The notes under the pieces were generated by a model, which ran no database searches, was not told the DNA's origin, and saw nothing but the letters and a program-made list of their open reading frames with translations. 7,840 nt of DNA from Gammaproteobacteria bacterium (lineage in GTDB: Bacteria; Pseudomonadota; Gammaproteobacteria; Tenderiales; Tenderiaceae): NCBI GenBank assembly GCA_024276775.1, contig JAJRWO010000095.1, forward strand, positions 1 through 7,840, in the 5' to 3' direction. The position numbers and the translations under genes are program-made. Below, in pieces: positions 6,291-7,840 of the stretch (position 1 is its first letter; each line of letters starts with the position of its first letter).

Positions 6291-6320
6291 ATTATAAGCC
6301 CGTCAATGAAAAAATGTGGA
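6291..6320 (-). promoter_or_regulatory. Probable mepM-anmK promoter
   Basis: On the minus strand a consensus -10 TATAAT (plus positions 6291-6296) is paired with TCCACA (6315-6320) at an 18-base spacing, four of six matches to TTGACA. The leader to the GTG start would be about 75 bases. An inverted repeat CCACATT (6287-6293) / AATGTGG (6313-6319) overlaps both boxes. TTGACG at 6301-6306 is too close to serve as -35. Confidence 0.5.
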
Positions 6321-6325
6321 ATAGG

Positions 6326-6355
6326 TCGATGTCATGAGCCATTCCCATTTATAAT
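6326..6355 (+). promoter_or_regulatory. Probable tyrS promoter
   Basis: TATAAT at 6350-6355 is a perfect -10, with a weak TCGATG at 6326-6331 (18-base spacer) as the best -35. It lies about 50 bases before the tyrS start. The short leader contains CCCCT (6365-6369) and AGGGG (6379-6383), which could form a small hairpin. There is no room for a T-box or other large leader structure. Confidence 0.5.
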
Positions 6356-6404
6356 GCCCGCTTTCCCCTGTGTTTGCTAGGGGTGGGTATATACGAGGGT
6401 AGTG

Positions 6405-7604
6405 ATGATCGGGGCAGAAGAACAGCTAAGGCTGATCAAGCGAGGTGCCGACGAGGTGCTTCGTGAAGAAGAGCTGGTGGCACGCTTGAAGCAGGGACGG
6501 CCCTTGCGCATCAAGGCGGGTTTTGATCCGACAGCGCCGGACTTGCATCTTGGTCATACCGTATTAATCAATAAACTGCGGCAGTTCCAGGATTTAGGTC
6601 ATGAGGTGATGTTTCTGATTGGTGACTTCACTGGCATGATCGGAGATCCAACGGGTAAAAATATTACTCGCAAGGCGCTGACGCGGGATGAGGTTATCGA
6701 GAATGCTCGTACCTATGAGCAACAAATCTATAAAATTCTTGACCCGGCAAAAACCTTGGTAATGTTTAACTCTAGTTGGATGGGGGCGATGAGTGCTGCG
6801 GATCTGATTCAGTTAGCAGCAAAGCACACTGTGGCGCGAATGCTTGAGCGAGATGACTTCAATAAACGCTACAACAGTGGACAATCTATTGCTATTCACG
6901 AGTTTATTTACCCGTTGGTACAGGGGTATGACTCTGTTGCGATGAAGGCCGATGTTGAATTAGGGGGTACGGATCAGAAGTTTAATTTGTTGGTTGGGCG
7001 TCAATTGCAGGAGGCGCATGGACAAAAGCCACAGGTTGTTTTGACCATGCCCATCCTTGAAGGTCTGGATGGGGTACAAAAAATGTCCAAATCATTGAAT
7101 AACTATATCGGTATTCATGAAGCGCCAGATGAGATGTTTGGTAAATTGATGTCCATTTCCGATGAATTGATGTGGCGTTATTTTAAACTGTTGAGTTTTC
7201 GCCCCTGGGCTGAAATAGAAGGCTTGCAACAGCGGGTTTCAGAAGGTATGAACCCACGGGATGTTAAATTTCAGCTAGCAGACGAAATTATCAGTCGTTT
7301 TCATGATAAAGGCGACGCGGTACAGGCGCAGGCGAATTTTATTGCCCGCTTTCAAAAAGGGGCAATGCCAGATGATATGCCAGAGATAGCACTGGCTGTT
7401 GTTGATGGCAAGTTGGCAATCGCCAACCTCTTGAAAGAAGCAGGGTTGACGGCGAGCACATCAGAGGCGATGCGGATGATTAAACAGGGGGCGGTTAAGA
7501 TTGATGGTGAAAAGGTGGTTGATAGGGGGTTGGCGCTTGCTGCTGGCAGTGCTGCCGTATATCAGGTGGGTAAACGACGGTTTGCTAAGGTGCGTTTATT
7601 TTGA
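6405..7604 (+). CDS. tyrS: Tyrosyl-tRNA synthetase (TyrZ-type)
   Basis: This class I aminoacyl-tRNA synthetase charges tRNA-Tyr with tyrosine in the cytoplasm. From ATG 6405 the protein has 399 residues. Catalytic-domain motifs are KAGFDPTAPDLHLGH (37-51, the HIGH-type signature HLGH), LGGTDQ (186-191) and KMSKS (226-230). A C-terminal S4 RNA-binding domain follows at about 336-397 (LAIANLLKEAGL...). KMSKS instead of the KFGKT found in E. coli TyrS, together with the 399-residue length, points to the TyrZ (type 2) subgroup. A GTG at 6402 would add one residue, but the GAGGGT at 6395-6400 is too close to it, and the ATG is better spaced. No terminator is visible before the rRNA promoters that begin 75 bases downstream. 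Confidence 0.96.
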   Translation: MIGAEEQLRLIKRGADEVLREEELVARLKQGRPLRIKAGFDPTAPDLHLGHTVLINKLRQFQDLGHEVMFLIGDFTGMIGDPTGKNITRKALTRDEVIENARTYEQQIYKILDPAKTLVMFNSSWMGAMSAADLIQLAAKHTVARMLERDDFNKRYNSGQSIAIHEFIYPLVQGYDSVAMKADVELGGTDQKFNLLVGRQLQEAHGQKPQVVLTMPILEGLDGVQKMSKSLNNYIGIHEAPDEMFGKLMSISDELMWRYFKLLSFRPWAEIEGLQQRVSEGMNPRDVKFQLADEIISRFHDKGDAVQAQANFIARFQKGAMPDDMPEIALAVVDGKLAIANLLKEAGLTASTSEAMRMIKQGAVKIDGEKVVDRGLALAAGSAAVYQVGKRRFAKVRLF

Positions 7605-7654
7605 CTGTATCGTATTTAGATTGCTAAGGTCGGCCCGTGATGTGAATTAAGAGG

Positions 7655-7707
7655 ATATAAAAAATAGGGCGTAAAACGCTTGACTCATTAAAAAAGAATC
7701 GTATAAT
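7655..7707 (+). promoter_or_regulatory. rRNA operon promoter P1 with AT-rich upstream element
   Basis: TTGACT (7680-7685) and TATAAT (7702-7707) are separated by 16 bases and followed by the GC-rich discriminator GCGTCAC. A-rich sequence at 7655-7665 and 7672-7676 may act as an UP element. The 16-base spacer and GC-rich discriminator are typical of rRNA promoters controlled by ppGpp. Transcription should start near 7714. Confidence 0.85.
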
Positions 7708-7775
7708 GCGTCACTCCTTGAAGCAGGACAGGTCGAAAAGGCCGCTGAGACAAGGAGGTCGGCAAGAAAGTTATG

Positions 7776-7803
7776 TTGACAAAGAGGTTAGCTGCTGTAG
7801 AAT
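7776..7803 (+). promoter_or_regulatory. rRNA operon promoter P2
   Basis: A perfect -35 TTGACA (7776-7781) and TAGAAT (7798-7803) are again separated by 16 bases and followed by the GC-rich discriminator GCGCTCC. It lies 96 bases downstream of P1 in the same direction. Tandem P1/P2 promoters are the usual arrangement of rrn operons in gammaproteobacteria. Confidence 0.85.
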
Positions 7804-7809
7804 GCGCTC

Positions 7810-7840
7810 CTCTGTTACGACCCACAGGTCATAACTGCTC
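7810..7840 (+). ncRNA. Leader of a ribosomal RNA operon (partial), with boxB-like hairpin and start of boxA
   Basis: Downstream of P2, GTTACGACC (7814-7822) and GGTCATAAC (7827-7835) can pair over nine positions with one C-A mismatch, around a CACA loop. The window ends in TGCTC (7836-7840), which matches the first bases of the rrn antitermination boxA, TGCTCTTTAACA in E. coli. The order hairpin then boxA matches the boxB-boxA arrangement of rrn leaders. The 16S rRNA gene itself would start beyond the window and is not seen. In pseudomonads an rrn operon also follows tyrZ. Confidence 0.7.

Noticed and set aside
6301..6306. TTGACG on the minus strand as -35 of the mepM promoter
   Set aside because: Only four bases separate it from the TATAAT, far too few for a sigma-70 promoter.
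6402..6404. GTG as the tyrS start
   Set aside because: The purine-rich GAGGGT ends one base before it, leaving too little spacing; the ATG at 6405 is better placed.
7773..7840. Open frame starting at ATG 7773 after a strong Shine-Dalgarno
   Set aside because: It runs through the P2 promoter and the boxB-like hairpin, lies 13 bases from the Shine-Dalgarno, and sits in an rRNA leader; not supported as a protein gene.
1..7840. CRISPR arrays, insertion sequences, toxin-antitoxin or defence genes
   Set aside because: Looked for on both strands; no regularly spaced repeats, transposase motifs, terminal inverted repeats or defence-type domains were seen.

Overview
The window looks like core chromosome of a gammaproteobacterium, probably near Pseudomonadales/Cellvibrionales. 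This rests on gene content and order, moderate GC, and family-level protein features; no database search was possible. From memory, the right-hand block argC - (two small genes) - erpA - anmK - mepM - tyrS(tyrZ) - 16S rRNA matches the pseudomonad arrangement, while the left block rhodanese - secB - gpsA matches the enterobacterial yibN-grxC-secB-gpsA cluster without grxC.

Layout. Positions 1-120 hold the C-terminal end of a rhodanese-like protein. It is followed on the same strand by secB (protein-export chaperone, 149-607) and gpsA (glycerol-3-phosphate dehydrogenase, 631-1644). A strong intrinsic terminator at 1703-1729 closes this unit. argC (arginine biosynthesis, 1891-2919) follows with its own ribosome binding site. 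Next is a 425-base stretch without an intact gene (2920-3344). It appears to hold the fused remains of two genes: the start of a small membrane protein and the tail of a bactofilin. It also supplies the promoter region of erpA (Fe-S carrier, 3345-3704).

On the minus strand, mepM (M23 peptidoglycan endopeptidase, GTG start at 6208) and anmK (anhydro-MurNAc kinase, 3765-4865) lie 2 bases apart and form a likely cell-wall remodelling and recycling operon. It converges on erpA and diverges from tyrS. The 6209-6404 gap carries a consensus TATAAT box on each strand. tyrS (6405-7604) is the type with HLGH and KMSKS motifs.

The last 236 bases hold no complete protein gene. They are the upstream region of a ribosomal RNA operon: two tandem near-consensus sigma-70 promoters with 16-base spacers and GC-rich discriminators, a hairpin resembling boxB, and at the very edge TGCTC, the probable start of boxA. 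The 16S gene should begin beyond the window.

The window is mostly ordinary housekeeping DNA. I see no mobile element, CRISPR array, defence system or clearly new system. The most interesting items are the decayed argC-erpA interval, the missing grxC, and the rRNA leader architecture.
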